This document shows positions 7,865-18,009 of a stretch of 64,000 nt of DNA, in pieces. Each line of letters begins with the position of its first letter. Positions within the stretch are counted from its first letter, which is position 1. Where the stretch lies: assembly GCF_001667145.1 (NCBI RefSeq), contig NZ_LZIF01000096.1, positions 41,085 through 105,084 of the forward strand, read 5' to 3'. Under the pieces are notes generated by a model. That model had not been told where the DNA came from and did not search any database. It worked only from the letters and a program-made list of their open reading frames with translations. Source of the DNA: Mycobacterium sp. 852002-51971_SCH5477799-a. Its GTDB lineage: Bacteria; Actinomycetota; Actinomycetes; Mycobacteriales; Mycobacteriaceae. The translations under genes were made by a program, and so were the position numbers.

Positions 7865-9396
7865 GCCGAGACCCGGACGGCGCATCCGGGGACTTTCCCC
7901 GGTGGTTCCCCCGTTCGCTGCGGCGCCAACTGCTGTTGGGGGTGCTGGCGGTGGTCAGCGTGGTGCTGGTGACGGTCGGAATCGTCTCGGTGCTGAGCCT
8001 GCGCGGCTACGTCAACATCATGAGCGATGCCGATGTGGCCGAGTCCCTGGACGCGTTCAGCCACCAGTACACCAAATACCAGAACGGCGAGCATGTTTCG
8101 TCGAAGCCCGGCACCCCGCCGATCGCGCAGGCGATGCTGGAGTTCACCGGGCAGACGCCGGGAAACCTGATCGCCGTGCTGCACAACGGCACCGTCATCG
8201 GATCGGCAGTCTTCTCCGAAGACGAACCGAAACCCGCGCCGGCCGATGTCATCCGCGACCTTCAATCGCAATCGTGGAGTAACGGACCGCCGCGGACCGA
8301 AATACTCGGCAGGCTGGGGCCTTACCGCATCGACAGCACTGTCAACGGGTCCGATGTCCTCGTGGTCGGGGTGTCGCAGAACCTCGCCGACCGCATCATC
8401 GCCCGCAAACAGCTCACCACCATCGTGCTCACCGCGTCGGCATTGCTGCTCACCGCCGGGCTCACCGTGTGGGTGGTCGGCTACACGCTTCGTCCGCTGC
8501 GCCGGCTCGTGGCAGTCGCCGCCCGTGTCGCCGCCATGCCGCTCACCGGCGACGACCACCGGATCAGCGTCCGCGTGCCACCGCAGGACACCAACCCGCA
8601 GAACGAGGTGGGGATCGTCGGCCACACGTTGAACCGCTTGCTGGACAACGTCGATAGCGCGCTGGCGCATCGGGTCGACTCGGATCTGCGGATGCGCCAA
8701 TTCATCACCGACGCAAGTCATGAGTTGCGCACACCGCTGGCCGCCATTCAGGGCTACGCCGAACTCACCCGCCAGGACAGTTCGGCACTGCCGCCCACCA
8801 CCGAATACGCATTGGCCAGAATCGAATCCGAGGCTCGGCGGATGGCATTGCTCGTCGACGAGTTACTCCTGCTTTCGCGCCTGGGCGAAGGTCAGGACCT
8901 GCAGTCCGAGGACGTCGACCTGGCCGAGTTGGTCAGCAATGCGGTGAATGATGCGACTGTGGCAGCCTCGACGCACCACTGGGTCAAAGACCTGCCCGAC
9001 GAGCCGGTCTGGGTGCTCGGCGATCACGCCCGGTTGCATCAGCTAGTCAGCAACCTGCTCAACAATGCCCACGTGCACACCCCACCGGGGGTGACGGTAA
9101 CGACCGGAATCACTTGCCGCCGTGTCGGTCCCGGGGCGCCTTACGCGGAATTGACCGTCACCGACGACGGCCCGGGCATCGACGCGGAGCTGCTGCCCCG
9201 GTTGTTCGAGCGGTTCGTTCGGGCCGACAAGTCGAGGTCCAACGGCTCAGGCAATGGACTGGGTTTGGCCATCGTCAACTCCATCGTCAAAGCCCATCAC
9301 GGTTCGGTCACCGCCGAATCCGACGAGAGCCGCACCGTTTTCCGGGTGCGGCTGCCGTTGATCACCAGGTCGATCGCCGACAAGACAGCGCATTAG
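7861..9396 (+). CDS. trcS: Sensor histidine kinase TrcS
   Basis: A 511-residue membrane kinase. It has TM1 at about 23-47, an extracytoplasmic sensor loop of roughly 140 residues, TM2 at about 186-208, then HAMP. The dimerisation domain has phospho-acceptor His287 in FITDASHELRTPL. The ATPase domain has an N box (LVSNLLNNAHVHTPPG), G1 DDGPGI and G2 GNGLGL. It overlaps trcR by 4 nt and phosphorylates TrcR. The input signal is unknown. It ends 292 bp before a small ORF that leads into kdpF. Confidence 0.93.
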   Translation: MSRDPDGASGDFPRWFPRSLRRQLLLGVLAVVSVVLVTVGIVSVLSLRGYVNIMSDADVAESLDAFSHQYTKYQNGEHVSSKPGTPPIAQAMLEFTGQTPGNLIAVLHNGTVIGSAVFSEDEPKPAPADVIRDLQSQSWSNGPPRTEILGRLGPYRIDSTVNGSDVLVVGVSQNLADRIIARKQLTTIVLTASALLLTAGLTVWVVGYTLRPLRRLVAVAARVAAMPLTGDDHRISVRVPPQDTNPQNEVGIVGHTLNRLLDNVDSALAHRVDSDLRMRQFITDASHELRTPLAAIQGYAELTRQDSSALPPTTEYALARIESEARRMALLVDELLLLSRLGEGQDLQSEDVDLAELVSNAVNDATVAASTHHWVKDLPDEPVWVLGDHARLHQLVSNLLNNAHVHTPPGVTVTTGITCRRVGPGAPYAELTVTDDGPGIDAELLPRLFERFVRADKSRSNGSGNGLGLAIVNSIVKAHHGSVTAESDESRTVFRVRLPLITRSIADKTAH

Positions 9397-9482
9397 GGCG
9401 CCGGTGGTGCCGGGCATGTATGTCGTTGCCACAGCAGCTGGTTGACGAACGCCCCGATCCTTTGCGGACCGGCAAGGCGCCG

Positions 9483-9565
9483 CGTTAAGGGGCTGCGGCC
9501 GCTGGCCCTCGGGGGCGTTAAGAAACCGTAAATGTGCACCCGGCGCCCGTTAGGAAACCGTCAAC
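9483..9565. promoter_or_regulatory. Tandem GTTAAGAAnCCGTnAA boxes upstream of kdp operon
   Basis: Three phased elements: a partial CGTTAAGGGG at 9483-9492, CGTTAAGAAACCGTAAAT at 9516-9533, and CGTTAGGAAACCGTCAAC at 9548-9565. They are 33 and 32 bp apart, about three helical turns. The arrangement suggests cooperative binding of an OmpR-family regulator, most simply KdpE (autoregulation of the kdp operon) or TrcR. A similar box is at 3776-3793. Confidence 0.5.
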
Positions 9566-9688
9566 CGGAGGCTCCGGCCGATGACACCGCAGCTAATTTC
9601 GAGCTGATCTTGGCTGGCGAGACTGCGGCGTGGCTGGCTCGTCGAGTCCCTTTTCGTATGCACGCGATCGGCGCGGGACGGAGAAGTG

Positions 9689-9772
9689 ATGGGCGTGGTG
9701 GTGTATCTCGTGTTGACCGTGGCGGTGTTCGCCGCACTCGGCCTGGCCCAAAAGTTGGTCGAACGGCTGTGA
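9689..9772 (+). CDS. 27-residue single-pass membrane microprotein before kdpF
   Basis: ATG 9689 opens a 27-residue ORF, MGVVVYLVLTVAVFAALGLA plus QKLVERL. GGAG lies 5-6 nt upstream. About 18 hydrophobic residues form one membrane helix with a basic C-terminus. Its TGA overlaps the kdpF GTG (GTGA), so translation is coupled to kdpF. The product is distinct from KdpF. It could be an accessory subunit or regulator of the Kdp complex, or a leader peptide controlling kdpF translation. I do not recognise it from a named family. Confidence 0.6.
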   Translation: MGVVVYLVLTVAVFAALGLAQKLVERL

Positions 9773-9858
9773 ACTACCAGAATGCGGTCGGCCTGGTGCT
9801 TTCCATCCTCATTGCTCTCTATCTCGCAGGCGCCCTGCTGTTCCCGGAGAGGTTCTAA
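9769..9858 (+). CDS. kdpF: KdpF, small stabilising subunit of the K+ ATPase
   Basis: A 29-residue hydrophobic peptide from GTG 9769, NYQNAVGLVLSILIALYLAG followed by ALLFPERF. The Y-L-x-x-A-L-x-x-PE-(R/K)-F ending is the KdpF hallmark. One membrane helix stabilises the KdpFABC complex. It is coupled upstream to the microprotein by a 4-nt overlap, and its stop directly abuts the kdpA GTG. Confidence 0.9.
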   Translation: MNYQNAVGLVLSILIALYLAGALLFPERF

Positions 9859-11529
9859 GTGAACACGACAACAGCCGGGATCCTTTTCCTCGTGGTTCTC
9901 GTCGCGGCGGTGGTGATCGTGCACGTTCCCTTCGGCGACTACATGTTTCGGGTGTACACGTCGGAAAAGGACCTGCAAGCCGAGCGGGTGATCTATCGAT
10001 TGATCGGGGTCGATGCCCGCGCGGAGCAGACCTGGGGCGCCTACGCCCGCAGCGTGTTGGCGTTCTCGTCGGTCAGCATCCTGTTCCTGTTCGCGTTTCA
10101 ACTCGTACAGGGCAAGTTGCCCTTGCATCTGCATGACCCGGCCACCAAGATGACGCCGTCACTGGCCTGGAACACCGCGGTCAGCTTCGTCACCAACACC
10201 AACTGGCAGGCGTATTCCGGCGAAACGACCCAGGGCCACCTCGTGCAGATGGCCGGACTGGCGGTGCAGAACTTCGTTTCGGCCGCCGTCGGTATGGCGG
10301 TGGCGGTGGCGCTGGTGCGCGGGTTCGCCCGCAGACGCACCGGCGAACTGGGCAACTTCTGGGTAGACCTGGTGCGCGGAACGCTGCGCATCCTGCTGCC
10401 CGTCGCCATCGTCAGCGCAATCCTGTTGGTGGCCGGTGGGGCGATCCAGAACTTCCACCTGCACGATCAGATCGTCACCACGGTCAACGGCACTCAGCAG
10501 ACGATCACCGGCGGCCCCGTGGCCAGCCAGGAGGTGATCAAGGAGCTCGGCACCAACGGTGGCGGTTTCTATAACGCGAATTCCACGCACCCGTTTGAAA
10601 ATCCGACCGCGTGGACGAACTGGCTGGAAATCTTTTTGATCCTGGTGATCGGCTTCTCGCTGCCACGCACTTTTGGGCGGATGGTGGGAAACACTAAGCA
10701 GGGCTTCGCGATTGCGGCCGTGATGGCGACGCTCTACACGACGAGCACGACGTTCATGCTGTGGTTTCAGGTGCAGCACCATGGCACGGTGCCGACGTCG
10801 ATCGGCGCGGCGATGGAGGGAGTGGAGCAGCGATTCGGCGTCGCCGATTCCGGGGTGTTCGCCGCCGCGACGACGCTCACCTCGACCGGCGCCGTCGACT
10901 CCACCCATGACTCCCTCACCAGCCTGGGCGGCATGATCGCGATGTTCAATATGCAGCTGGGCGAGGTCGCGCCCGGTGGGACCGGCTCCGGGCTGTACGG
11001 CATGCTCGTGCTGGCGGTGATCACCGTCTTCGTCGCGGGGCTGATGGTCGGACGCACCCCCGAGTACCTCGGCAAGAAGATCACTCCGCGCGAAATCAAG
11101 CTTGCTGCAAGCTATTTCCTGGTCAGCCCGTTGATCGTGCTGACCGGCACCGCCATCGCGATGGCACTGCCCGGTGAGCGGACCGGCATGCTCAACGGCG
11201 GACCGCACGGGCTCTCCGAGGTGCTTTACGCGTTCACCTCCGCGGCGAACAACAACGGGTCTGCCTTCGCGGGGCTCAGCGCCAACACAGAGTGGTGGAA
11301 CACGGCCCTGGGGCTGGCGATGGCCTTCGGCAGATTCCTGCCAATCGTGCTCGTGCTGGCGCTGGCCGGCTCACTGGCCAAGCAGGGCCGCACACCGGAG
11401 TCGACGGGCACCCTGCCCACCCATCGGCCGCAGTTCGTCGGGATGGTGGCCGGAGTCACGTTGATCGTCGTTGCCCTCACGTTCTTGCCCATGCTCGCGC
11501 TCGGGCCTCTCGCCGAAGGAATTCACTGA
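9859..11529 (+). CDS. kdpA: KdpA, K+-translocating subunit
   Basis: A 556-residue channel-like subunit related to the SKT superfamily, with about ten membrane helices. The selectivity-filter loops are recognisable: [31 protein letters not shown] and [13 protein letters not shown]. It binds K+ with high affinity and delivers it to KdpB. It starts at GTG immediately after kdpF, and its stop overlaps the kdpB start (TGATG), indicating tight coupling. Length matches other KdpA proteins. Confidence 0.97.
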   Translation: MNTTTAGILFLVVLVAAVVIVHVPFGDYMFRVYTSEKDLQAERVIYRLIGVDARAEQTWGAYARSVLAFSSVSILFLFAFQLVQGKLPLHLHDPATKMTPSLAWNTAVSFVTNTNWQAYSGETTQGHLVQMAGLAVQNFVSAAVGMAVAVALVRGFARRRTGELGNFWVDLVRGTLRILLPVAIVSAILLVAGGAIQNFHLHDQIVTTVNGTQQTITGGPVASQEVIKELGTNGGGFYNANSTHPFENPTAWTNWLEIFLILVIGFSLPRTFGRMVGNTKQGFAIAAVMATLYTTSTTFMLWFQVQHHGTVPTSIGAAMEGVEQRFGVADSGVFAAATTLTSTGAVDSTHDSLTSLGGMIAMFNMQLGEVAPGGTGSGLYGMLVLAVITVFVAGLMVGRTPEYLGKKITPREIKLAASYFLVSPLIVLTGTAIAMALPGERTGMLNGGPHGLSEVLYAFTSAANNNGSAFAGLSANTEWWNTALGLAMAFGRFLPIVLVLALAGSLAKQGRTPESTGTLPTHRPQFVGMVAGVTLIVVALTFLPMLALGPLAEGIH

Positions 11530-13679
11530 TGACCGCGACCGCGATCGACCCGGCCGAACAGACGCAACCGTCAAGTCCCCCAGGCAGAAAACGGGTGCAG
11601 GGCGGTCTGCTCGACCCGAATATGCTGTGGAAATCGACACCGGATGCGTTGCGAAAACTGGATCCGCGCACCCTGTGGCGCAACCCGGTGATGTTCATTG
11701 TCGAAATCGGCGCCGCCTGGAGCACGGTGCTGGCGTTCATGGATCCGACGTGGTTCGCCTGGTTGACGGTGATCTGGCTATGGCTGACGGTGCTGTTCGC
11801 CAACCTCGCCGAGGCGGTGGCCGAAGGCCGCGGCAAGGCCCAGGCCGAAACGCTGCGTCGGGCCAAGACCCAGACCATGGCCCGGCGGCTCAAGGACTGG
11901 GCGCCCGGCGCCATCGCGGTCGAGGAAGCGGTCGCCGCGCCGCGGGTGCAGCAGGGCGATTTCGTCGTGGTGGAGGCCGGCCAGGTGATCCCGGGTGACG
12001 GCGATGTCGTGGAAGGCATTGCCTCGGTAGATGAATCGGCGATCACCGGTGAATCGGCACCGGTGATCCGCGAGTCCGGCGGTGACCGCTCGGCGGTCAC
12101 CGGCGGGACCACCGTGCTGAGCGACCGCATCGTCGTGAAAGTCACCCAAAAGCCGGGCGAAAGCTTTATCGACCGGATGATCGCGCTGGTCGAGGGCGCC
12201 AACCGGCAGAAGACACCCAACGAGATCGCGCTGAACATCCTGCTGGCCGCGTTGACCATCATCTTCGTGTTCGCCGTCGCGACCCTGCAGCCACTGGCCA
12301 TCTACTCGAAGGTCAACAATCCGGGTGTCCCGGATGGCCAGGCGCTCAACGCAACCGGTGTCACCGGAATCGTGATGGTCTCACTTCTGGTCTGTCTGAT
12401 TCCGACGACGATCGGTGCGCTGCTGTCGGCCATCGGCATCGCCGGCATGGACCGGCTGGTGCAGCGCAACGTGCTCGCCATGTCCGGGCGGGCGGTGGAA
12501 GCCGCCGGTGACGTGAATACCCTGCTGCTGGACAAGACCGGCACCATCACCCTGGGCAACCGGCAGGCCGCGGCCTTCCTCCCGCTCGATGGGGTCTCCG
12601 CCGAACAGCTGGCCGACGCCGCGCAGTTGTCCAGCCTCGCCGACGAAACACCCGAGGGCCGTTCGGTTGTCGTGTTCGCCAAGCGACGCTTCGGGTTGCG
12701 GGCACGCACACCCGGTGAACTCGCCCACGCCCAGTGGGTGACGTTCTCGGCCACCACCCGGATGTCCGGTGTCGACCTCGACGGTCACCTGTTGCGCAAG
12801 GGCGCTGCGAGCTCGGTGGCGGAATGGGTACGCGCGCAGGGCGGTCAGGTGCCCGAGCAGCTCGGCGAGGTCGTCGACGGCATCTCGGCCGGGGGCGGTA
12901 CTCCGCTGGTCGTCGGGGAGAGTCGGGGCGGCGGGGCAAGAGTGCTCGGTGTCATCCATCTCAAGGACGTCGTCAAGCAGGGCATGCGTGAGCGGTTCGA
13001 CGAGATGCGGCGGATGGGCATCCGGACGGTGATGATCACCGGCGATAATCCGTTGACGGCCAAAGCGATTGCCGACGAGGCCGGCGTCGACGACTTCTTG
13101 GCCGAGGCCACCCCCGAGGACAAGCTCGACCTGATCAAGCGCGAACAGGAAGGCGGCAAGCTGGTCGCGATGACGGGCGACGGGACCAACGACGCGCCGG
13201 CCCTGGCTCAAGCCGACGTGGGTGTGGCGATGAACACCGGCACGTCGGCCGCCAAGGAGGCCGGCAATATGGTCGACCTGGACTCCGATCCCACCAAACT
13301 CATTGAGATCGTGGAGATCGGCAAGCAGTTGCTGATCACCCGGGGCGCCCTGACCACCTTCTCGATCGCCAATGACATTGCCAAGTATTTCGCGATCATC
13401 CCGGCGATGTTCGTAGCGCTGTTCCCCGGGCTGGACCTGATCAACGTGATGCGGCTGCACAGTCCGCAGTCGGCGATCCTGTCCGCGGTCATCTTCAACG
13501 CGATCATCATCGTCATGCTGATCCCGCTGTCACTGCGCGGTGTGCGATACACACCCAACAGCGCGTCAAAATTGCTGAGCCGCAACCTATATGTCTACGG
13601 CCTCGGCGGCGTCGTTGCCCCGTTCATCGGAATCAAGTTGATCGATCTGATCGTCCAATTCATCCCGGGGATGTCCTGA
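11529..13679 (+). CDS. kdpB: KdpB, P-type ATPase subunit
   Basis: 716 residues from ATG 11529. A type IA P-type ATPase: TGES at 173-176 (actuator), membrane [12 protein letters not shown] around 292-303, phosphorylated Asp335 in DKTGT, KGAAS in the nucleotide domain, and [20 protein letters not shown] as the hinge. It hydrolyses ATP to drive K+ uptake through KdpA. An upstream in-frame extension exists but overlaps kdpA and is not used; the chosen ATG overlaps the kdpA stop. Confidence 0.97.
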   Translation: MTATAIDPAEQTQPSSPPGRKRVQGGLLDPNMLWKSTPDALRKLDPRTLWRNPVMFIVEIGAAWSTVLAFMDPTWFAWLTVIWLWLTVLFANLAEAVAEGRGKAQAETLRRAKTQTMARRLKDWAPGAIAVEEAVAAPRVQQGDFVVVEAGQVIPGDGDVVEGIASVDESAITGESAPVIRESGGDRSAVTGGTTVLSDRIVVKVTQKPGESFIDRMIALVEGANRQKTPNEIALNILLAALTIIFVFAVATLQPLAIYSKVNNPGVPDGQALNATGVTGIVMVSLLVCLIPTTIGALLSAIGIAGMDRLVQRNVLAMSGRAVEAAGDVNTLLLDKTGTITLGNRQAAAFLPLDGVSAEQLADAAQLSSLADETPEGRSVVVFAKRRFGLRARTPGELAHAQWVTFSATTRMSGVDLDGHLLRKGAASSVAEWVRAQGGQVPEQLGEVVDGISAGGGTPLVVGESRGGGARVLGVIHLKDVVKQGMRERFDEMRRMGIRTVMITGDNPLTAKAIADEAGVDDFLAEATPEDKLDLIKREQEGGKLVAMTGDGTNDAPALAQADVGVAMNTGTSAAKEAGNMVDLDSDPTKLIEIVEIGKQLLITRGALTTFSIANDIAKYFAIIPAMFVALFPGLDLINVMRLHSPQSAILSAVIFNAIIIVMLIPLSLRGVRYTPNSASKLLSRNLYVYGLGGVVAPFIGIKLIDLIVQFIPGMS

Positions 13680-13680
13680 C

Positions 13681-14604
13681 ATGTCTTTCTCGAATTTCGT
13701 TCGCCTGCACTGGGCGGCACTGCGCACGCTGCTGGTGCTGACCGTCGTCACCGGTCTCGCCTACCCGGCGTTCATCTGGTTGGTCGCACAGTTCCCCGGG
13801 TTGCGTGACCAGGCCGAGGGGTCGATTCTGACCGCCAACGGCAACCCGGTGGGCAGCAGACTGATCGGCCAGCCTTTCACCGACAAAGACGGCAACGCGC
13901 TGCCGCAGTACTTCCAGAGCCGGCCCTCGGCGGCCGGCAACGGGTATGACCCCACGTCGTCGGGCGGCAGCAACCTCGGTCCGGAAAGCATCGTCGACAC
14001 GCCCGCCGATCCGTCGCAACTAGCGGGCGGCAAGTCGGCGCCGGACGCCGGCCTCAAGCCAAGCCTGCTAACGACCGTGTGCTCGCGCAGCGCAGCGGTG
14101 GGCAAGCTCGAGGGGGTCGACGGGTCACGACCGTTCTGCACCGGCGGTGGCGTGGGTGCGGTGTTGTCGGTGATCGGACCGCGAGACTCGCGCGGCAACA
14201 TCATTCGCCCGACGCGGGTGGTCAGCGTCAACGAGCCGTGCACATCGACGACCACACCGTTTCTCACCCTCTACGAGGGCGTGCGGGTCGAATGCGCCAA
14301 GTACGGCGAGGACTACTCGATCGGGCAGACCGTGCCCATCCGCGGCGCCGCACCCGCCGACCCGGCGGTGCCGGCCGACGCGGTGACCGCCGGCGGCAGC
14401 GGCCTGGATCCGAACATCTCACCCGCCTACGCCGACATCCAGGTGGCGCGGGTGGCCACGGTGCGCCACGTCAGTCCAGATCAGATACGTGAGGCGGTCG
14501 CGCAGAACAGCAGCGGCCGCGGACTCGGGTTTTTCGGTGAGCCGTGCGTCAATGTGCTGCAACTAAATCTGCAACTCGACCAGGTTTACCCGGTCACCAG
14601 TTAG
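13681..14604 (+). CDS. kdpC: KdpC, enlarged form with a ~120-residue central insert
   Basis: 307 residues, against about 190 for typical KdpC. The N-terminal membrane anchor (about 13-36) is followed by conserved YFQSRPSAAGNGYD and SGGSNLGPES (78-103). The conserved second half resumes at VPADAVTAGGSGLDPNISPA from residue 230 and ends with the GRGLGFFGEPCVNVLQLNLQ motif. Between them, about 105-228 is new and carries four cysteines (134, 153, 187, 205), with C289 in the conserved part. The usual helix with EKLL--V--RV is replaced. The frame is clean and the gene sits 1 nt after kdpB, so it appears functional. Confidence 0.93.
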   Translation: MSFSNFVRLHWAALRTLLVLTVVTGLAYPAFIWLVAQFPGLRDQAEGSILTANGNPVGSRLIGQPFTDKDGNALPQYFQSRPSAAGNGYDPTSSGGSNLGPESIVDTPADPSQLAGGKSAPDAGLKPSLLTTVCSRSAAVGKLEGVDGSRPFCTGGGVGAVLSVIGPRDSRGNIIRPTRVVSVNEPCTSTTTPFLTLYEGVRVECAKYGEDYSIGQTVPIRGAAPADPAVPADAVTAGGSGLDPNISPAYADIQVARVATVRHVSPDQIREAVAQNSSGRGLGFFGEPCVNVLQLNLQLDQVYPVTS

Positions 14605-14616
14605 GTCCGAGGGGGG

Positions 14617-17193
14617 ATGATGGTTGACGTGAGCGACGTCAGCCTCCGCGACCACCATCCCAAACGTGGGGAGCTGCGCATCTATCTTGGTGCGGCCCCC
14701 GGTGTGGGTAAGACGTACTCGATGCTGGGCGAGGCACATCGGCGACTGGAACGCGGCACCGATCTGGTGGCCGGCGTGGTGGAAACCCACGGGCGGTCGA
14801 AAACCGCTGAGCTGCTTGAGGGCATCGAGCTCATCCCGCCCCGTCACGTTGACTATCGCGGCGGCAGCTTCGCCGAACTGGACGTGCCGGCAGTCCTGCA
14901 GCGCCGGCCCCAGGTCGTCCTCGTCGACGAACTCGCACATACCAATACACCGGGCAGCAAAAATGCCAAGCGGTGGCAAGACGTCGAGGAACTGCTCGAC
15001 GCCGGGATCACGGTAATCTCAACGGTCAACGTGCAACACCTGGAAAGCCTGAACGACGTCGTCGCCCAGATCACCGGCATCGAACAGAAGGAGACGGTAC
15101 CGGACTCGGTTGTCCGACAGGCGTCTCAGGTCGAACTCATCGATATCACGCCAGAAGCGTTACGCCGCAGGCTATCTCACGGCAACGTCTACGCGCCGGA
15201 TCGTATTGATGCGGCGCTGTCCAACTACTTCCGACGGGGAAACCTGACCGCGCTACGGGAACTGGCGCTGTTGTGGCTTGCCGACCAGGTCGACACGGCG
15301 CTGGCCAAATACCGTGCCGAGAACAAGATCACCGACATGTGGGAGGCTCGCGAGCGGGTCGTCGTGGCCGTCACCGGTGGTCCCGAGTCCGAGACGCTGG
15401 TGCGACGGGCATCGCGGATCGCATCGAAGTCGACCGCCGAGCTCATGGTGGTGCACGTCGTGCGCGGCGACGGGCTGGCCGGCCTGTCGGAGTCGCGGAT
15501 CGCCAAGATCCGTGAGTTGGCGAGCAGCCTGGACGCGTCGATGCACACCGTCGTCGGTGACGAGGTGCCCACGGCGCTGTTGGAGTTCGCCCGTGAGATG
15601 AACGCCACGCAGCTGGTGATCGGCACCTCGCGGCGATCGCGCTGGGCACGCCTCTTCGAGGAGGGCATCGGTCCCAGGGTCCTCGAGCTGTCGGGAAAGA
15701 TCGACGTGCACCTGGTCACCCACGAGGAATCCAAACGCGGCTTCCGGGTGTCTTCGCTCGGACCCCGTGAGCGGCGAGTGGCATCGTGGCTGGCGGCCTT
15801 CATTGTGCCGTCGGTGATCTGCGCAATCACGGTCACGACGCTGGACCCATATCTGGACACCGGCGGCGAGAGCGCATTGTTCTTCATCGGCGTGCTGCTG
15901 GTCGGCCTGCTGGGAGGCGTTGCACCGGCGGCACTTTCGGCTGTGCTGTCCGGCCTGCTGCTGAACTACTACCTGATCGCGCCGCGGCACAGCTTCACCA
16001 TCGCCGAACCCAACAGCGCCATCACCGAATTGGTGCTGCTGCTGATCGCGGTCGCCGTCGCGGTGCTGGTCGACTTCGCGGCCAAACGCGCCCGGGAGGC
16101 CCGCCGCGCTTCGCAGGAAGCCGAGTTGCTCACCCTGTTCGCGGGCTCGGTGCTGCGCGGCGCCGACCTGGAAACGCTGCTCGAACGGGTCCGGGAGACC
16201 TACGGCCAGCGTGCGGTCAGCATGCTGCGGGAAACCGGCGAGGAAGCACGAGCGGGCACCAAGAAGAGCGAAATCGTCGCCTGTGTCGGCAGGGAGCCGT
16301 GCGCCACCATCGATTCCGCCGACACCGCGATCGAAGTCGGTGACGACGAGTTCTGGATGCTGCTGGCGGGCCGAAAGCTCTCCGCGCGCGACCGGCGGGT
16401 GCTCGGCGCGGTTGCCAGGCAGGCAGCGGGTTTGATCAGACAGCGTGAGCTCGCCGAAGAGGCGAGCCGCGCTGAGGCGATCGTGCGGGCCGACGAACTT
16501 CGGCGCTCCCTGCTGTCGGCGGTCAGCCACGACCTGCGCACACCGCTGGCCGCGGCCAAGGTCGCCGTCTCCAGCCTGCGCGCCGAGGACGTCGCCTTCT
16601 CCCCCGCCGACACCGCGGAATTGCTGGCCACCATTGAGGAATCGATCGACCAGCTGACCGCGCTGGTCGGAAACCTGCTCGACTCATCGCGTCTGGCCGC
16701 CGGGGTGATCCATCCGGAGCTGAGCCGGGTGTATTTGGAGGAGACCGTGCAACGGGCTCTGGTCAGTATCGGCAAGGGCGCAACCGGGTTCTTCCGGTCC
16801 GCCATCGATCGGGTCAAGGTCGACGTGGCCGACGCCATGGTGATGGCCGACGCCGGACTGCTGGAACGGGTGCTGGCCAACCTGATCGACAACGCACTGC
16901 GCTACGCGCCCAACTGTGTGGTCCGGGTGAACGCCGGCCGGGTGGGTGATCGCGTGCTGATCAACGTCATCGACGAAGGCCCCGGGATTCCGCATGGGAC
17001 CGAAGAACAGATCTTCGAAGCTTTTCAGCGCCTCGGCGATAACGACAACACCATCGGTGTCGGCCTGGGGATGTCGGTGGCGCGGGGCTTCGTCGAAGCG
17101 ATGGGCGGGACAATTACGGCTACCGACACCCCGGGAGGCGGGCTGACCGTGATCGTGGATATGGCTGCGCCGCCAGCGATGGGCGCACCGTGA
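14617..17193 (+). CDS. kdpD: KdpD, K+/turgor-responsive sensor histidine kinase
   Basis: An 858-residue protein. The N-terminal KdpD domain has Walker A GAAPGVGKT at 25-33 and Walker B VVLVDELAHTN. A universal-stress-like domain follows, then four closely spaced membrane helices at about 390-490, a GAF-like region and the kinase core with His638 in SAVSHDLRTPL. The ATPase domain has N box NLIDNALRYAP and G box DEGPGIP. GAGGGGGG precedes the start, 12 nt after kdpC. It phosphorylates KdpE; the stop overlaps the kdpE start. Confidence 0.96.
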   Translation: MMVDVSDVSLRDHHPKRGELRIYLGAAPGVGKTYSMLGEAHRRLERGTDLVAGVVETHGRSKTAELLEGIELIPPRHVDYRGGSFAELDVPAVLQRRPQVVLVDELAHTNTPGSKNAKRWQDVEELLDAGITVISTVNVQHLESLNDVVAQITGIEQKETVPDSVVRQASQVELIDITPEALRRRLSHGNVYAPDRIDAALSNYFRRGNLTALRELALLWLADQVDTALAKYRAENKITDMWEARERVVVAVTGGPESETLVRRASRIASKSTAELMVVHVVRGDGLAGLSESRIAKIRELASSLDASMHTVVGDEVPTALLEFAREMNATQLVIGTSRRSRWARLFEEGIGPRVLELSGKIDVHLVTHEESKRGFRVSSLGPRERRVASWLAAFIVPSVICAITVTTLDPYLDTGGESALFFIGVLLVGLLGGVAPAALSAVLSGLLLNYYLIAPRHSFTIAEPNSAITELVLLLIAVAVAVLVDFAAKRAREARRASQEAELLTLFAGSVLRGADLETLLERVRETYGQRAVSMLRETGEEARAGTKKSEIVACVGREPCATIDSADTAIEVGDDEFWMLLAGRKLSARDRRVLGAVARQAAGLIRQRELAEEASRAEAIVRADELRRSLLSAVSHDLRTPLAAAKVAVSSLRAEDVAFSPADTAELLATIEESIDQLTALVGNLLDSSRLAAGVIHPELSRVYLEETVQRALVSIGKGATGFFRSAIDRVKVDVADAMVMADAGLLERVLANLIDNALRYAPNCVVRVNAGRVGDRVLINVIDEGPGIPHGTEEQIFEAFQRLGDNDNTIGVGLGMSVARGFVEAMGGTITATDTPGGGLTVIVDMAAPPAMGAP

Positions 17194-17870
17194 CTCGCGT
17201 TTTGGTGATCGATGACGAACCGCAGATCCTGCGCGCGCTGCGCATCAACCTGTCCGTGCGGGGCTATGAGGTGATCACCGCGTCCAGCGGCGCAGGCGCA
17301 TTGCGCGCGGCCGCCGAGCACAAACCTGACGTGGTGGTTCTCGACCTCGGCCTGCCCGACATCTCCGGCATCGACGTGCTGGCCGGTCTGCGCGGCTGGC
17401 TCACCGCACCCGTGATCGTGTTGTCGGCGCGCACCGATTCGTCGGACAAGGTCGAGGCGCTTGACGCCGGCGCCGACGACTACGTGACGAAACCCTTTGG
17501 CATGGACGAATTCCTGGCACGGCTGCGGGCGGCCGTGCGGCGCAACACCGCCGCCTCCGAGCTGGAGCAACCGGTGATCGAGACCGAGGCGTTCACCGTC
17601 GACCTGGCCGCCAAGAAGGTCACCAAGAACGGCAACGAAGTCCACCTCACCCCGACCGAATGGGGGATGCTCGAGGTCCTCGTCCGCAACCGCGGCAAGC
17701 TGGTCGGCCGTGAGGAGCTGCTCAAGGAGGTGTGGGGTCCGGCGTACGCCACCGAAACCCATTACCTGCGTGTGTATCTCGCGCAGCTGCGCCGCAAACT
17801 CGAGGACGACCCGTCGCATCCCAAGCACTTGCTGACCGAGTCGGGCATGGGATATCGCTTCGAGGAGTGA
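17190..17870 (+). CDS. kdpE: KdpE, response regulator of the kdp operon
   Basis: A 226-residue OmpR-family regulator starting at GTG within the kdpD stop (GTGA). The receiver has D8-D9 in VIDDEPQ, phospho-acceptor Asp52 in VVLDLGLPD and the TKPFG lysine. The winged-helix domain (about 128-226) ends LLTESGMGYRFEE. It would activate kdpFABC, and boxes at 9516-9565 are candidate targets. It is the last gene of the operon and converges on ppx2 with a 139-bp gap. Confidence 0.95.
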   Translation: MTRVLVIDDEPQILRALRINLSVRGYEVITASSGAGALRAAAEHKPDVVVLDLGLPDISGIDVLAGLRGWLTAPVIVLSARTDSSDKVEALDAGADDYVTKPFGMDEFLARLRAAVRRNTAASELEQPVIETEAFTVDLAAKKVTKNGNEVHLTPTEWGMLEVLVRNRGKLVGREELLKEVWGPAYATETHYLRVYLAQLRRKLEDDPSHPKHLLTESGMGYRFEE

Positions 17871-18009
17871 GATCTTACGGATGGGTCCGCGCGCTGTGTC
17901 CCGCCCGCCGTCCACCGCCCGCTGTGTCTCCACCGCCACTTTGGCCTCCCGCACAGGCGGCGGGCAAAAGGTGTGCCCACTTTCCACAGGCCAGTGTGGC
18001 GTATCTGGT

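Noticed and set aside
10159..11208. Minus-strand frame of 349 codons across kdpA
   Set aside because: Antisense to KdpA; His/Arg/Gly-rich composition typical of antisense frames.
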